Source of the DNA: JANQTF01 sp036835375
Lineage (GTDB): Bacteria; Bacteroidota; Bacteroidia; J057
Direction of reading: 5' to 3'
Assembly (NCBI GenBank): GCA_036835375.1
Contig: DAITMB010000043.1
Location: forward strand, 1 to 37,052
Length of the DNA stretch: 37,052 nt
Positions 15,964 to 24,459 of this stretch are shown piece by piece; position 1 is the stretch's first letter; every line of letters begins with the position of its first letter. The position numbers and the translations under genes were made by a program. The notes under the pieces were generated by a model, which worked only from the letters and a program-made list of their open reading frames with translations, had not been told where the DNA came from and did no database searches.

Positions 15964-16397
15964 ATGAAAAAAGTCTTTTTGGGGATCGTATGTATGATCC
16001 TCGCTCTTCAGTCGGGCTTAGCCCAAACCCATGAAGATTGGAGCAAAATCAGCGAAGTCGTCCATGCTTTNNNNNNNNNNNNNNNNNNNNNNNNNNNNNN
16101 NNNNNNNNNNNNNNNNNNNNNNNNNNNNNNNNNNNNNNNNNNNNNNNNNNNNNNNNNNNNNNNNNNNNNNGTGTCACCGATAAGGCCAGCTATCTCCAGT
16201 TGATTCGTGACAAAAAGATAGGTGGAGATACCCGCGAAGTGCATCTTTTGCAAATGGAGGCGACCCAGAATGTCGCGCACGTGAAGGCGATTTTGAAAGG
16301 GAAAGCCTTGGTTTTCACGACGTATTTTTCCTTGGTGAAATTACCAAATGGCACTTGGCAAATTGTGGAAGATATGCCACACATTGAGCCGAGCTAG
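15964..16397 (+). CDS. Exported NTF2-like / putative lumazine-binding protein, interrupted by an assembly gap
   Basis: The start is an ATG followed by a clean signal peptide (MKKVFLGIVCMILALQSGLA, cleavage before QTHEDW). After the N-run the sequence resumes in another frame with VTDKASYLQLIRDKK, EVHLLQMEATQNVAHVKAIL and TYFSLVKLPNGTWQIVED. The last part, a 'short turn then W-x-IV' strand, is characteristic of the SnoaL/NTF2-like 'putative lumazine-binding' family. Roughly 36 residues precede and 75 follow the gap, so about 35-40 residues are missing. The reading frames before and after differ, so the 100-N run cannot be the true length; the real gap should be congruent to 2 modulo 3. It follows the DOMON gene by 45 bases and is probably co-transcribed. 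Ligand unknown. Confidence 0.8.
16071..16170. other. Assembly gap (100 N)
   Basis: Exactly 100 undetermined bases, a conventional filler for a gap of unknown length. It interrupts the NTF2-like gene. Because the coding frame on the two sides does not match, the filler length is not the real one. Confidence 0.99.
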
Positions 16398-16498
16398 CCT
16401 GATCTAAGCTTGCGTTGAAAAACTCTCAGTACAAGTGGCGCTACGGGGCGACTTAATTTGTCCCTGAGATCTCGCAGCGAATGAGAGGAAACCAAAGA

Positions 16499-16532
16499 AA
16501 AGCCGCCCTCTGCTTTCGAGTAGGGCGGCTTT
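16499..16532 (-). terminator. Intrinsic terminator of proS
   Basis: The 11-bp perfect arms AAAGCCGCCCT (16499-16509) and AGGGCGGCTTT (16522-16532) enclose a 12-base loop. Read on the minus strand, the G+C-rich stem is followed by TTTTCTTTGGTTT, a good T-rich tail. It lies 31-64 bases after the proS stop. The other side has a shorter T-run, so it may also terminate the plus-strand NTF2-like transcript that converges here. Confidence 0.8.
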
Positions 16533-16562
16533 GTGAGATGTTAAGTGGCGAAACCACTGTGC

Positions 16563-18050
16563 TTAATAAGCTTTGGCAAACAGCACACGTTGTCGAGAAG
16601 GCTTGCCAGAGTACACGCATTGCCCTTCTTCGAGCGGATTGTCGATGGGGATACAGCGAATGGTGGCCTTGGTTTCCTCCTGAATCTTATCCTCCGTCTC
16701 CGTGCTGCCATCCCAGTGTGCATAGAGAAACCCTGGGACATTGGAATCGATGGCCGCCTTGAATTCTTCCCAAGTATTGACTTCGTGGGTATTCTCTTCC
16801 CGAAAGCGCTTTGCCTTTTCGTAAAGATTAGCCTGAATGTCGTCCAGCAGGTCGAGCAATTCAGGGACAAACCCACCGGAGATAGAGCGGGTTTCTTTGG
16901 TTTGTGTATCTCTTCTGGCCACCTCGATCTTGCCCTCTTGCAAGTCTCTCGGGCCCAAGGCGAGGCGGATGGGGACCCCTTTGAGCTCCCATTCATTGAA
17001 CTTCCAGCCGGGCTTCTTGGTGTCATCGTCATCAAACTTCACGCGCACGCCCGCAGCGCGAAGCTTGGCCATGAGTTCTCTGCATTGATCGAATACCTTT
17101 TCACCCTCCGCATCTTTTTTCCCGATGGGCACGATCACCACTTGAATTGGAGCGAGAACAGGCGGAAGCACCAACCCATTGTCGTCGGAGTGTGACATGA
17201 TCAGCGCGCCCATGAGACGGGTGGAAACGCCCCAGGAAGTTGCCCAGACATACTCTTCTTTATTATCCGAAGTCATGAATTTTACGTCAAATGCCTTCGC
17301 AAAATTCTGTCCAAGGAAGTGAGAAGTGCCTGACTGTAAGGCTTTTCCGTCTTGCATGAGTGCCTCGATGGTATATGTTTCGAGTGCTCCTGCGAATCGT
17401 TCGCGCTCAGTTTTGGTGCCACGGATGACAGGGATGGCGAGGGTGTTTTCAGCGAATTCGCCATAGACGTGAAGCATGCGCTCAGCTTCTTCGATGGCTT
17501 CTTCGGAGGTGGCGTGAGCGGTGTGGCCTTCTTGCCAGAGAAACTCCGTGGTTCGCAAAAACATTCTCGTTCGCAATTCCCAACGCACGACATTGGCCCA
17601 CTGATTGATCAGCAGGGGCAGGTCTCGGTAGCTTTGGACCCAATTTCGGTAGGTGGACCAGATGATGGTCTCAGAAGTCGGGCGAACGATCAGCTCTTCT
17701 TCCAACTTGGAGTCAGGGTCCACGATCACCCCGCTACCATTGGGATCGTTCATGAGGCGATGGTGTGTCACCACAGCGCACTCTTTGGCGAAGCCCTCGA
17801 CATGGGCTGCTTCCTTGCTCAAGAAGCTTTTTGGGATAAACAGCGGGAAATATGCATTGACATGGCCTGTTTCCTTGAACATATCGTCGAGGATCCGCTG
17901 CATTCTTTCCCAAATGGCATAGCCATAGGGCTTGATGACCATGCAGCCCCGGACGGCTGAGTTTTCTGCCAGATCAGCTTTTTTCACCAGTTCATTGTAC
18001 CACTCGGAGTAGTTTTCAGCGCGGCTGGTCAGCGAATTTCCTTTTGCCAT
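16563..18050 (-). CDS. proS: Prolyl-tRNA synthetase (short, archaeal/eukaryotic type)
   Basis: A class II aminoacyl-tRNA synthetase of 495 residues that charges tRNA-Pro. It is the form without the INS editing insertion: the motif-2 block (VVRWELRTRMFLRTTEFLW, about residues 154-172) and motif 3 (MGALIMSHSDDNGLVLPP, about 280-297) are both intact. The RPTSE strand is at 123-127. An HGTP anticodon-binding domain and a zinc-type C-terminal extension ending in the conserved KAY (residues 493-495) complete the protein. The length and the terminal tyrosine are typical of this ProS class, which is common in Bacteroidota. The ATG at 18048-18050 gives MAKGNSLTSR. It is followed by a strong intrinsic terminator and is probably transcribed alone. 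Confidence 0.98.
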   Translation of the reverse strand: MAKGNSLTSRAENYSEWYNELVKKADLAENSAVRGCMVIKPYGYAIWERMQRILDDMFKETGHVNAYFPLFIPKSFLSKEAAHVEGFAKECAVVTHHRLMNDPNGSGVIVDPDSKLEEELIVRPTSETIIWSTYRNWVQSYRDLPLLINQWANVVRWELRTRMFLRTTEFLWQEGHTAHATSEEAIEEAERMLHVYGEFAENTLAIPVIRGTKTERERFAGALETYTIEALMQDGKALQSGTSHFLGQNFAKAFDVKFMTSDNKEEYVWATSWGVSTRLMGALIMSHSDDNGLVLPPVLAPIQVVIVPIGKKDAEGEKVFDQCRELMAKLRAAGVRVKFDDDDTKKPGWKFNEWELKGVPIRLALGPRDLQEGKIEVARRDTQTKETRSISGGFVPELLDLLDDIQANLYEKAKRFREENTHEVNTWEEFKAAIDSNVPGFLYAHWDGSTETEDKIQEETKATIRCIPIDNPLEEGQCVYSGKPSRQRVLFAKAY

Positions 18051-18122
18051 GTTTCCTGCTTTCGTTCAATGTGGCTGCGAAATTACAGTGGGTGTGTTCC
18101 ATTTCCAACCTGACAGCAAGGA

Positions 18123-18149
18123 AAAAGCAACCCTTGTGAGGCTGCTTTT
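18123..18149 (-). terminator. Candidate terminator after the GntR-type gene
   Basis: The 7-bp arms AAAAGCA (18123-18129) and TGCTTTT (18143-18149) are joined by a 13-base loop that can itself pair (CCT/AGG). On the minus strand the stem ends in a run of five T. It lies 66-92 bases after the stop of the GntR/LacI-hybrid gene and upstream of proS. The stem is modest, so confidence is moderate. Confidence 0.5.
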
Positions 18150-18214
18150 CAAAGGAAAAAATTTCTTGAAATGAGAGTTGAGGCACTGACGCCCCTCCGG
18201 AGAGCGCTGGCTGC

Positions 18215-19231
18215 TTATAAGGACGCGCGTTGGTTCAAAGTGAGTCGCAATTTGAAGTTTTTCGGCAGGTTGTGGATGACCATTTCTGCGGCAGAAAAGC
18301 CCATTTCCTCGGCATCAATTTGAATGGTCGTGATCCCACCGGCTAGCACGGTCTTGAGCACATGCTCGTGAAAGCTGATCACACCGATGTCCTGGCCGAG
18401 TTTCCAACCCATTTGCTGGGCAGTGCACAGCAAAGCATCGAGATCTTTGTCGCTCCACACAAAATATACTTGACCTGCGGTGGGCTCAAAACCTTCGCTC
18501 ATGCATGCCGTCCGCACCTTGGCGCGTGAAGATTGACCGTATTGGATCAAGGCGTGATCCCAATCTACCGGCACACAGCACGGGCTGGATGGTTTGAGAA
18601 AAGTCCAGGTATCGTATTTGGACAGTTGGCGCTCCACAGGCATTAATAGTTTAGACAACATTCTAGCCAGCTCCGGATCCTTGCTGGGAAAACGAGAGGG
18701 CTTTTTCCCGAGCAAAATGAGCTTGTTTTGGGGGATCTTCTTTAGTACCTGGCTGGCCTGCTCAGAGGAGCCTTGGAATCTCGGCAATACCAGATAGTAA
18801 TCGTAGTCTCCGAGATAATTGTTGAGGATAGTTGTGAATTCCTGCTCCTGAAAGTGATAGCAGTAGAGGTGAGAAACCCCTTGTTTTCCGAGGCCTTGTA
18901 CGAAGGCATCGTAGAGATCAAGCTCTTCGGGTCCCAAAGTAGGGAGGAGGGTAAGTACCTTGAGTTTAGAACTCGCAGTCTTGCCTTTGACATAGTAGCC
19001 CTTGCCCGGTACGGAGATCAGGACGCCGCGCTGGCTCAGTTCCCGATATGCTTTCTCTACCGTGTCACGAGAAAGCAGATACTCTTCACTGGCTTCCTTG
19101 ATCGAAGGAATACGGTCTCCAGGTCTAAATACATTTCGGTGTATCTCACTCAACACCGAGTCGATCACTTTACAGTATTTAGGACTAGGATCTTGGGCAT
19201 GAGAAGAAATAGAAATAACTGGGGAGTTCAT
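18215..19231 (-). CDS. GntR-family regulator with LacI-type effector domain (copy 1)
   Basis: A 338-residue hybrid regulator. The N-terminal winged helix (about residues 18-85) has the GntR signature GDRIPSIKEASEEYLLSRDT followed by VEKAYRELSQRG and the wing VPGKGYYV. The C-terminal half is a periplasmic-binding-like effector domain, seen at its end as IGVISFHEHVLKTVLAGGI with TTIQIDAEEMG. This architecture is used by Bacteroidota to sense sugars. The ATG at 19229-19231 (MNSPVISIS) is preferred; an upstream extension to 19330 adds a cysteine- and basic-rich stretch unlike the family. It is a paralogue of the divergent gene at 20047, with near-identical HTH phrases. It probably acts on the same operators and may respond to a related glycoside. 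Confidence 0.9.
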   Translation of the reverse strand: MNSPVISISSHAQDPSPKYCKVIDSVLSEIHRNVFRPGDRIPSIKEASEEYLLSRDTVEKAYRELSQRGVLISVPGKGYYVKGKTASSKLKVLTLLPTLGPEELDLYDAFVQGLGKQGVSHLYCYHFQEQEFTTILNNYLGDYDYYLVLPRFQGSSEQASQVLKKIPQNKLILLGKKPSRFPSKDPELARMLSKLLMPVERQLSKYDTWTFLKPSSPCCVPVDWDHALIQYGQSSRAKVRTACMSEGFEPTAGQVYFVWSDKDLDALLCTAQQMGWKLGQDIGVISFHEHVLKTVLAGGITTIQIDAEEMGFSAAEMVIHNLPKNFKLRLTLNQRASL

Positions 19232-20046
19232 TGGTAGTAGTAGTTGAGCACCAATTAAATTCCCTTTGGAGATAGAGCAAGAATATGTTCGCGGCTTGAT
19301 AAAAGTAGATGGATTCAGGCGAAATCCCAAGATTTTTTTTTGAAAGGAGGTATTAGCTTGAGCGAGAAAACTGACTACAAACCATTTTTGTAAATTTAAA
19401 TCATTGATAGTGAATTGATTGTGTGATTTGATTCAGAAGAGGAAGCCAGGGATTATTATATGAAAAAAATCATATTCGTTGCTTCATCGTCTGGAAAAGT
19501 CGCGCGATCTCTCAGGCAAATCTTTCAAAATCAGCTATTAAAAGGAAGAATCGTCGTTTTCTGGAAGATTGTTAGGATCAATGTGCTGAGAGAACAAATC
19601 ATTAGATAGTAATTCACCTAAATTGGTTATGAAAATCCTACCAAAGATTCATAGCAAGTTGCGAGTCAAAGAAGCTTGGATGTGCAGGCGAAAGAAGGAG
19701 TTGGGCAACGGTTTGCCCATTGATTTGCAGACTCATTTTCCACTTTTTTTCAATTTTGGGGCTTCAGAAGTAGATTCTTCAAATCGACAACAAACGAACG
19801 TTGCCGGAAAGGTTCCCGGTATATTCAGAATGAGATGTTAAATTTTGCATTGATCTGATAATGAGTAAATTAATTTTTTGGGCCATCGTTTGCACTTGAT
19901 CGTAATCCATGCTATTATTGAATTACAAAATCTACTATCTACAGGCATCTCACTCTTTGGTTATAGAACAGATGTTCGCGGCAATTTCCAAAGGTTCAAT
20001 GTTTCGTGGATGAGCGGGGGGCAATCTCCTGCTTTTCGACAATTTT
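19232..20046. other. 0.8-kb AT-rich spacer between divergent GntR-type genes
   Basis: This region is clearly richer in A+T than the surrounding genes and should hold both divergent promoters and the shared operators. No strong inverted repeat stood out. Short open frames include 19460-19609 (49 residues, listed separately) and 19623-19841 (72 residues, starting MVMKILPK); the latter has no family resemblance and is not supported. The length is unusual for a simple divergent promoter, so an unrecognised small gene or RNA is possible. Confidence 0.5.
19460..19609 (+). CDS. Possible small basic protein, unsupported by homology
   Basis: An open frame of 49 residues, from ATG (19460) to TAG (19607-19609). 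It begins MKKIIFVASSSGK and continues with many basic residues (final stretch NVLREQIIR). A purine-rich GAGGAAGCCAGGGA lies 6-20 bases upstream and might serve as a ribosome site. There is no recognised family, no repeated copy and no signal peptide. It lies within the AT-rich spacer, where short frames arise by chance, so it is kept only as a candidate. Confidence 0.15.
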   Translation: MKKIIFVASSSGKVARSLRQIFQNQLLKGRIVVFWKIVRINVLREQIIR

Positions 20047-21078
20047 ATGTCTGGATACATCACCAATCTACAGCAACTTGACTTTGACAGTCGGTTGCCA
20101 AAGTATCGGCAGGTCATTTTGGCCGTATCCCGCGACATTCGCAAGTCCGTGTTGTTGCCTGGGGACAGAATCCCCTCGATCAATGAAGCTTCCAGCGAAT
20201 GTAATCTCTCGCGCGACACAGTGGAGAAGGCTTACAAAGAGTTGACAAGGCGCGGGATGATTCGGTCGATTCCGGGAAAGGGTTTCTTTGTTGCAGAAGA
20301 CGTGCTGAGTGTACCGATCCGTGTACTCACTATTTTTGACCGCTTGGATGAAACCCGCTGGGATCTGTATCGCAGCTTGACCAAGGAACTGGAAGGAGAA
20401 GCCGAATTGACTTTGCTCTCCTATGAACACAACTATCGCCTGCTCAATCTTTCATTAGAGGAGCACCGCGACGATTACGATTTTTTCGTGGTCATCCCAC
20501 ATTTTTTTGCCTACCAAGACGACCTCAAGCGAGCCATGGAGTCCGTAGCCACGGAGCGACTCATCGTATTGACTCACTCCGTAGCAGGGTTGGATCCGCA
20601 AACGACACAGTTGATATTTGACCGAAAAAATGCTTGGGATGATGCGTTGGCGCAAGTGGAAAATCTAGTCAAAGCTTTTCGGCGAGTAGTCCTTTATTTT
20701 CCAGATGACTTTCGCTTTCCACAAGAAATCCTTGAGTCAATCGAAGCATTCTGCATAGCAGAGGGGCTCCCTTTCAAAGCATTCACCCATTGGGAAGATC
20801 GAAAAGTACAATTGGGAGACTTGGCATTTGTGCTGGAAGACGAGACTCTGGCCCACTTGGTCGCCTATGCCGATCGCGAAGGCTTGTCTTTGGGCAAGGA
20901 TCTCGGGGTAGTCTCGTTTGAATCACGCGCGCTGAAGTCCACCCTCGCAGGCGGGATCACCACGTTGGGGTATGATTATGAAGAGCTCGCGAAAATGGCA
21001 GCGATGCGCATTCGCCGTGGAGAACCTCAGCAAGGTGCTTTTCCTTTGCATTGGTCATTCCGTGCATCTTTCCGATAA
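20047..21078 (+). CDS. GntR-family regulator with LacI-type effector domain (copy 2)
   Basis: A 343-residue hybrid regulator, paralogue of the divergent copy at 18215-19231. The winged helix (about residues 15-85) reads RLPKYRQVI, GDRIPSINEASSECNLSRDT, VEKAYKELTRRG, IPGKGFFV. The effector domain has DYDFFVVIPHF, VRRV-like strands and the family end LGVVSFESRALKSTLAGGI. Between the two paralogues the HTH phrases agree almost residue for residue, while the sensor domains differ more, suggesting different ligands on shared DNA sites. The GH3 beta-glucosidase gene starts 83 bases downstream on the same strand, making it the likeliest target. The ATG at 20047 gives MSGYITNLQQ. Confidence 0.92.
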   Translation: MSGYITNLQQLDFDSRLPKYRQVILAVSRDIRKSVLLPGDRIPSINEASSECNLSRDTVEKAYKELTRRGMIRSIPGKGFFVAEDVLSVPIRVLTIFDRLDETRWDLYRSLTKELEGEAELTLLSYEHNYRLLNLSLEEHRDDYDFFVVIPHFFAYQDDLKRAMESVATERLIVLTHSVAGLDPQTTQLIFDRKNAWDDALAQVENLVKAFRRVVLYFPDDFRFPQEILESIEAFCIAEGLPFKAFTHWEDRKVQLGDLAFVLEDETLAHLVAYADREGLSLGKDLGVVSFESRALKSTLAGGITTLGYDYEELAKMAAMRIRRGEPQQGAFPLHWSFRASFR

Positions 21079-21160
21079 AGTGTGCTTCCATGCTGATCAT
21101 TCAGTTGCTTCTCTGTATTTAGATTGCCTCACTACTACTACCCTGCTTTTTCTTCCCCCG

Positions 21161-23089
21161 ATGAGCACTTCGCCTCTTTCCTCCGCCCGAATTCCCTCGC
21201 TTCACTCCTCTTCCCAACAAGCTTTTCTGTCTGGCTTGATCGCTCAGATGTCCTTGGCAGAAAAAGTAGGGCAGATGATGCAACTCACCAACAGTACTCT
21301 TCTACATGACCCTGAGAACAATGCTGACGGGAGTCCGGGAGATCGATTTGGCCTTGACCCGGAGGTAGTACGTGGGTTGATTCGCGACCATCATGTGGGA
21401 TCATTCCTGAATGGGATTGCTATCCCAGCGGCAGAATGGGTAAACTTTTCGCAAGAATTGCAGACGATCAGTGTCTCTACTCACCGTCTCAAGATCCCGA
21501 TTATCTACGGGATCGACCACATGCACGGTTCCAGCTACCTCACACAGGGCACCATTTTTCCGCACCGAATCAACCTTGGCGCCACGTTTGATTCCAGCTT
21601 TTCTGCCGCTGAGGGTCAGGTCATTCACCGCGAAACGGCTCATCTGGGCCATCACTGGGTGTTTGCTCCTGTATTGGATGTGGGGAGAAATCCACGATTT
21701 CCGCGCTTTTACGAGACATATAGTGAAGAGCAACTGCTGTGTAGCCGCATGGGAGCCGCTTTCATCCAGACCATAGAGCAACCTGCCAGCGCCGATCAGC
21801 CATTTCGCCAAGCAGCCTGCGCCAAGCATTTTATTGGGTATTCTGACCCACTTTCCGGCTGGGACCGCAGCCCCTCCGACATATCAAAGCACCGCCTCTA
21901 CGAACACTTTCTTCCGCCTTTTCGGGCGGCCATTCAGGCTGGAGTCAAAACCTTTATGATCAATGGCGGTGAGGTCAACGGAGAACCCGTTCACGCCTCC
22001 CAACGCTTATTACAGGGACTCTTGCGCGAAGAATTGGGATTTGAAGGCGTGGTCGTCACTGATTGGGAAGATGTGATCCGGCTGCACACGGTTCACCGCG
22101 TGGCCGCTTCGCAGAAGGAAGCTGTGAGAATGGCAGTAGAGGCCGGAATTGATATGTCGATGACTCCATTCACAACTGATTTTGGTCAATGGTTGATCGA
22201 GTTGGTCGAAGAAGGGAGTGTGCCAGAAAGTCGCATTGATGCCTCGGTGCTGCGAATTCTGACCTTAAAATATGAGTTGGGTCTCTTCGAAAACCCCTAC
22301 CCAAGCCCAGAGGTAGCCGAGCGGATCGCCCTGCCAAGCGCAAAATCGTCGGCTCGCACAGCAGCGCTTGAGTCGATGGTGTTGCTCAAAAACGAAGGAA
22401 TTCTTCCTTTAAAGGCAGTTCAGGGAAGGCTAATCGTATCTGGCCCCTTGGCCAACATGAAGCGCGCTATTGCAGGCGGCTGGAGCTTGCGATGGATTCC
22501 TTCCGAGGACCGACTTTTTCCTGATGAGCTTCTCACGGTGTGGGATGCCATGTTGGCGGAGTATCCGGGACAAGCTCTGCTTTGTTCTCAGGAAATGTTG
22601 GCAGACACTGCTCAGCCGGGAGATGTGATCCTGCTCGTGATGGGGGAGGAGCCTTATTCGGAAGGATCTGGCAATGCGTATGACTTGTCGCTGGAGGAAA
22701 CACAGCGGACCTGGATCTTGGAAGCGCAGCGCACGGGATGTCCTGTCGTGCTGATCTTGCTCGCAGGGCGTCCTCGCATGTTGGGAGAGATAGCAGCGGG
22801 CTGTGCTGCGATTGTGTGGGCGGGCTTGCCGGGTTTTGAGGGTGCCGAAGCGTTGGCGGGCTTGCTGTCTGGCCGAGAAAATTTTTCAGGAAAATTGCCT
22901 TTTTCCTATCCCGCACACAGCGGCCATTTTTTCTGTTACGATCACAAGTTGCTCGATCTGGGNNNNNNNNNNNNNNNNNNNNNNNNNNNNNNNNNNNNNN
23001 NNNNNNNNNNNNNNNNNNNNNNNNNNNNNNNNNNNNNNNNNNNNNNNNNNNNNNNNNNNNNNAAGATCATAGAAGAGCCGGAGGAATAG
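21161..23089 (+). CDS. GH3 beta-glucosidase-like glycoside hydrolase, 3' part lost in an assembly gap
   Basis: A family GH3 enzyme that hydrolyses beta-linked glucosides or related sugars. About 600 residues precede the gap. The first (TIM-barrel) domain has IPIIYGIDHMHG, APVLDVGRNPRF, the KHFIGYSDP loop and the nucleophile aspartate D301 in VVVTDWEDV. The second domain has SMVLLKNEGILPLK, VILLVMGEEPYSEGSGNAYD (with the acid/base region) and LLAGRPRML, FEGAEALAGLLSG and NFSGKLPFSYP. The normal GH3 C-terminal fibronectin-like part is missing or hidden in the N-run. The ATG at 21161 (MSTSPLSSAR) is chosen; earlier in-frame ATGs fall inside the previous gene. No signal peptide is visible, so the enzyme is likely cytoplasmic. 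The stop at 23087-23089 is in frame only if the gap length is a multiple of three away from 100. Confidence 0.9.
   Translation: MSTSPLSSARIPSLHSSSQQAFLSGLIAQMSLAEKVGQMMQLTNSTLLHDPENNADGSPGDRFGLDPEVVRGLIRDHHVGSFLNGIAIPAAEWVNFSQELQTISVSTHRLKIPIIYGIDHMHGSSYLTQGTIFPHRINLGATFDSSFSAAEGQVIHRETAHLGHHWVFAPVLDVGRNPRFPRFYETYSEEQLLCSRMGAAFIQTIEQPASADQPFRQAACAKHFIGYSDPLSGWDRSPSDISKHRLYEHFLPPFRAAIQAGVKTFMINGGEVNGEPVHASQRLLQGLLREELGFEGVVVTDWEDVIRLHTVHRVAASQKEAVRMAVEAGIDMSMTPFTTDFGQWLIELVEEGSVPESRIDASVLRILTLKYELGLFENPYPSPEVAERIALPSAKSSARTAALESMVLLKNEGILPLKAVQGRLIVSGPLANMKRAIAGGWSLRWIPSEDRLFPDELLTVWDAMLAEYPGQALLCSQEMLADTAQPGDVILLVMGEEPYSEGSGNAYDLSLEETQRTWILEAQRTGCPVVLILLAGRPRMLGEIAAGCAAIVWAGLPGFEGAEALAGLLSGRENFSGKLPFSYPAHSGHFFCYDHKLLDLXXXXXXXXXXXXXXXXXXXXXXXXXXXXXXXXXXKIIEEPEE
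22963..23062. other. Assembly gap (100 N)
   Basis: A second run of exactly 100 N, inside the 3' part of the GH3 gene. Its true size is unknown; the missing DNA should encode the glucosidase C-terminal region, which is normally about 100-150 residues beyond the last visible sequence. Confidence 0.99.
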
Positions 23090-23113
23090 AAAAAAATACG
23101 TAGGTTTTGGACC

Positions 23114-24448
23114 ATGAACGCGCATGGTATCCCCCACTTTATTTCGTGCCAGACCAGCCATTATACCAGGACTTCCAAAGCATGGAGTGCGCTGATTTTG
23201 GGAGTCTTTCTGGTTCATTGTGGCCCTCTTCCCCCGTCAACCATTGACCAACACCTCGTAGCTATGTATGATAAGAAAGACCTGCACGACCGAATATTGG
23301 GCGGGTTGTTGGGTACTTCCATTGGCGATGCCATGGGCGCACCGACCGAAATGTGGTCTCGGGAGGCCATTCAAGCTGAATATGGCCACATCTCCACGCT
23401 CACTGATATGGTGAGAGAACCTTCTGGCGAAGGGACCTGGGGCTGGAATCTTCCCGCTGGCGGCAGCACTGACGACACGCGCTGGAAAAAGCTTTTGATA
23501 GACGTCCTTACACAGCCGGAAGATCCAGATCCCGCCCGAGCGTTGGCCTTGTCAATTATTCAAGAACACGACCTCGCCCTGTCGTTACTCAGCAAGCAAC
23601 AATCCTCCCAAGTAGAACCATACGAAGGCCTCCTTCGCCAAGCGCATTGGCTCAGTGAGTGGGTGAAAGTAGCCCGCCCCTTTGTTGCCGGAGATCATGC
23701 AAAGTATCAGGAAGCACTTCATCGATTTTATGGGGGAGAAATGGTCTGCGCTGGCATGATCTACGCCCCAGCAGTGGGATTGAGATATCCTGGGCAGCCT
23801 GCGCGCGCCTACGAAGTCGCCTATCAAATGGACATTTATGACTTGGGCTATGCCAGGGACATGACTGGACTCATAGCAGCCATGGTCTCGGCGGCATGTG
23901 CGCCACAAGCTTCCCGGGACACCATTCTCGGAGTGATTCGCACGGTGGATCCCAAAGGCTACTTTCAAAGCCGTCTGGTGGGGAGGACCGCCTACAAAGC
24001 CTATCAAAGGGCCCTGCGGATTGTGCAGCAGGCGCGAAGTGTCGATGCCGAGGCATACCTCGCGGGCAAAGACAGGTTGCCTCTGGCCCTGCCAATGAGC
24101 AGTCCCGCAGAGCGACAGCGCTATGCCGCTTGGGCCACGGCCTATGGGAGCCTGGATCAAGAGTTGCGGAGAATGCCCTTTCATCCGGATGAAATTTGGC
24201 TGGTGGTGCTCACTGGCATGATGATGGGGGAGTTTGAGTATCTTTCCACGATGGAATTCATCGTGAACTTTGGGCGCGACAATGATACCTCTGCTGCGAT
24301 GGCAGGCGCCATCCTGGGTGCGCTCCACGGCGCAGAGGCCCTTCCAGACAGCCTCAAAGCACCTGTGTTGCAGACTTCAGCAGAACTCGAGCTACACCTT
24401 CCTGCCTTATCAGATCAACTCATCCAAGCTATTTTTTCTGGTCAATAA
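23114..24448 (+). CDS. ADP-ribosylglycohydrolase-fold lipoprotein
   Basis: A 444-residue protein of the ADP-ribosyl-glycohydrolase (DraG/ARH) fold. After a basic N-terminus, a hydrophobic segment ends at VHCGPLPPS, which fits a lipobox, so it is probably exported and membrane-anchored. The catalytic fold begins at DRILGGLLGTSIGDAMGAPTE and carries the metal-binding T119-D120-D121-T122 (GSTDDTRW) and the C-terminal D389-N390-D391-T392 (GRDNDTSAAMAGAILGALHG). All the acidic ligands expected for the two-magnesium site are present. Secreted members are frequent near glycoside hydrolases in Bacteroidota, so a carbohydrate or nucleoside-type substrate is at least as likely as ADP-ribosylated protein. 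The oxidoreductase gene follows 11 bases after the stop, so the two are almost certainly co-transcribed. Confidence 0.88.
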   Translation: MNAHGIPHFISCQTSHYTRTSKAWSALILGVFLVHCGPLPPSTIDQHLVAMYDKKDLHDRILGGLLGTSIGDAMGAPTEMWSREAIQAEYGHISTLTDMVREPSGEGTWGWNLPAGGSTDDTRWKKLLIDVLTQPEDPDPARALALSIIQEHDLALSLLSKQQSSQVEPYEGLLRQAHWLSEWVKVARPFVAGDHAKYQEALHRFYGGEMVCAGMIYAPAVGLRYPGQPARAYEVAYQMDIYDLGYARDMTGLIAAMVSAACAPQASRDTILGVIRTVDPKGYFQSRLVGRTAYKAYQRALRIVQQARSVDAEAYLAGKDRLPLALPMSSPAERQRYAAWATAYGSLDQELRRMPFHPDEIWLVVLTGMMMGEFEYLSTMEFIVNFGRDNDTSAAMAGAILGALHGAEALPDSLKAPVLQTSAELELHLPALSDQLIQAIFSGQ

Positions 24449-24459
24449 CCCAACCTACT

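Noticed and set aside
16441..16490. Weak likeness between this stretch and 34178-34240 as copies of one repeat
   Set aside because: Only scattered short matches align by eye; this is not enough to call a repeat family.
19623..19841. 72-residue open frame in the spacer between the GntR-type genes
   Set aside because: There is no homology and no convincing ribosome site, and frames of this size are expected by chance in AT-rich DNA.
23063..23089. Tail KIIEEPEE as the true C-terminus of the GH3 enzyme
   Set aside because: The frame across the gap is not known, so this can be neither accepted nor used for the family comparison.
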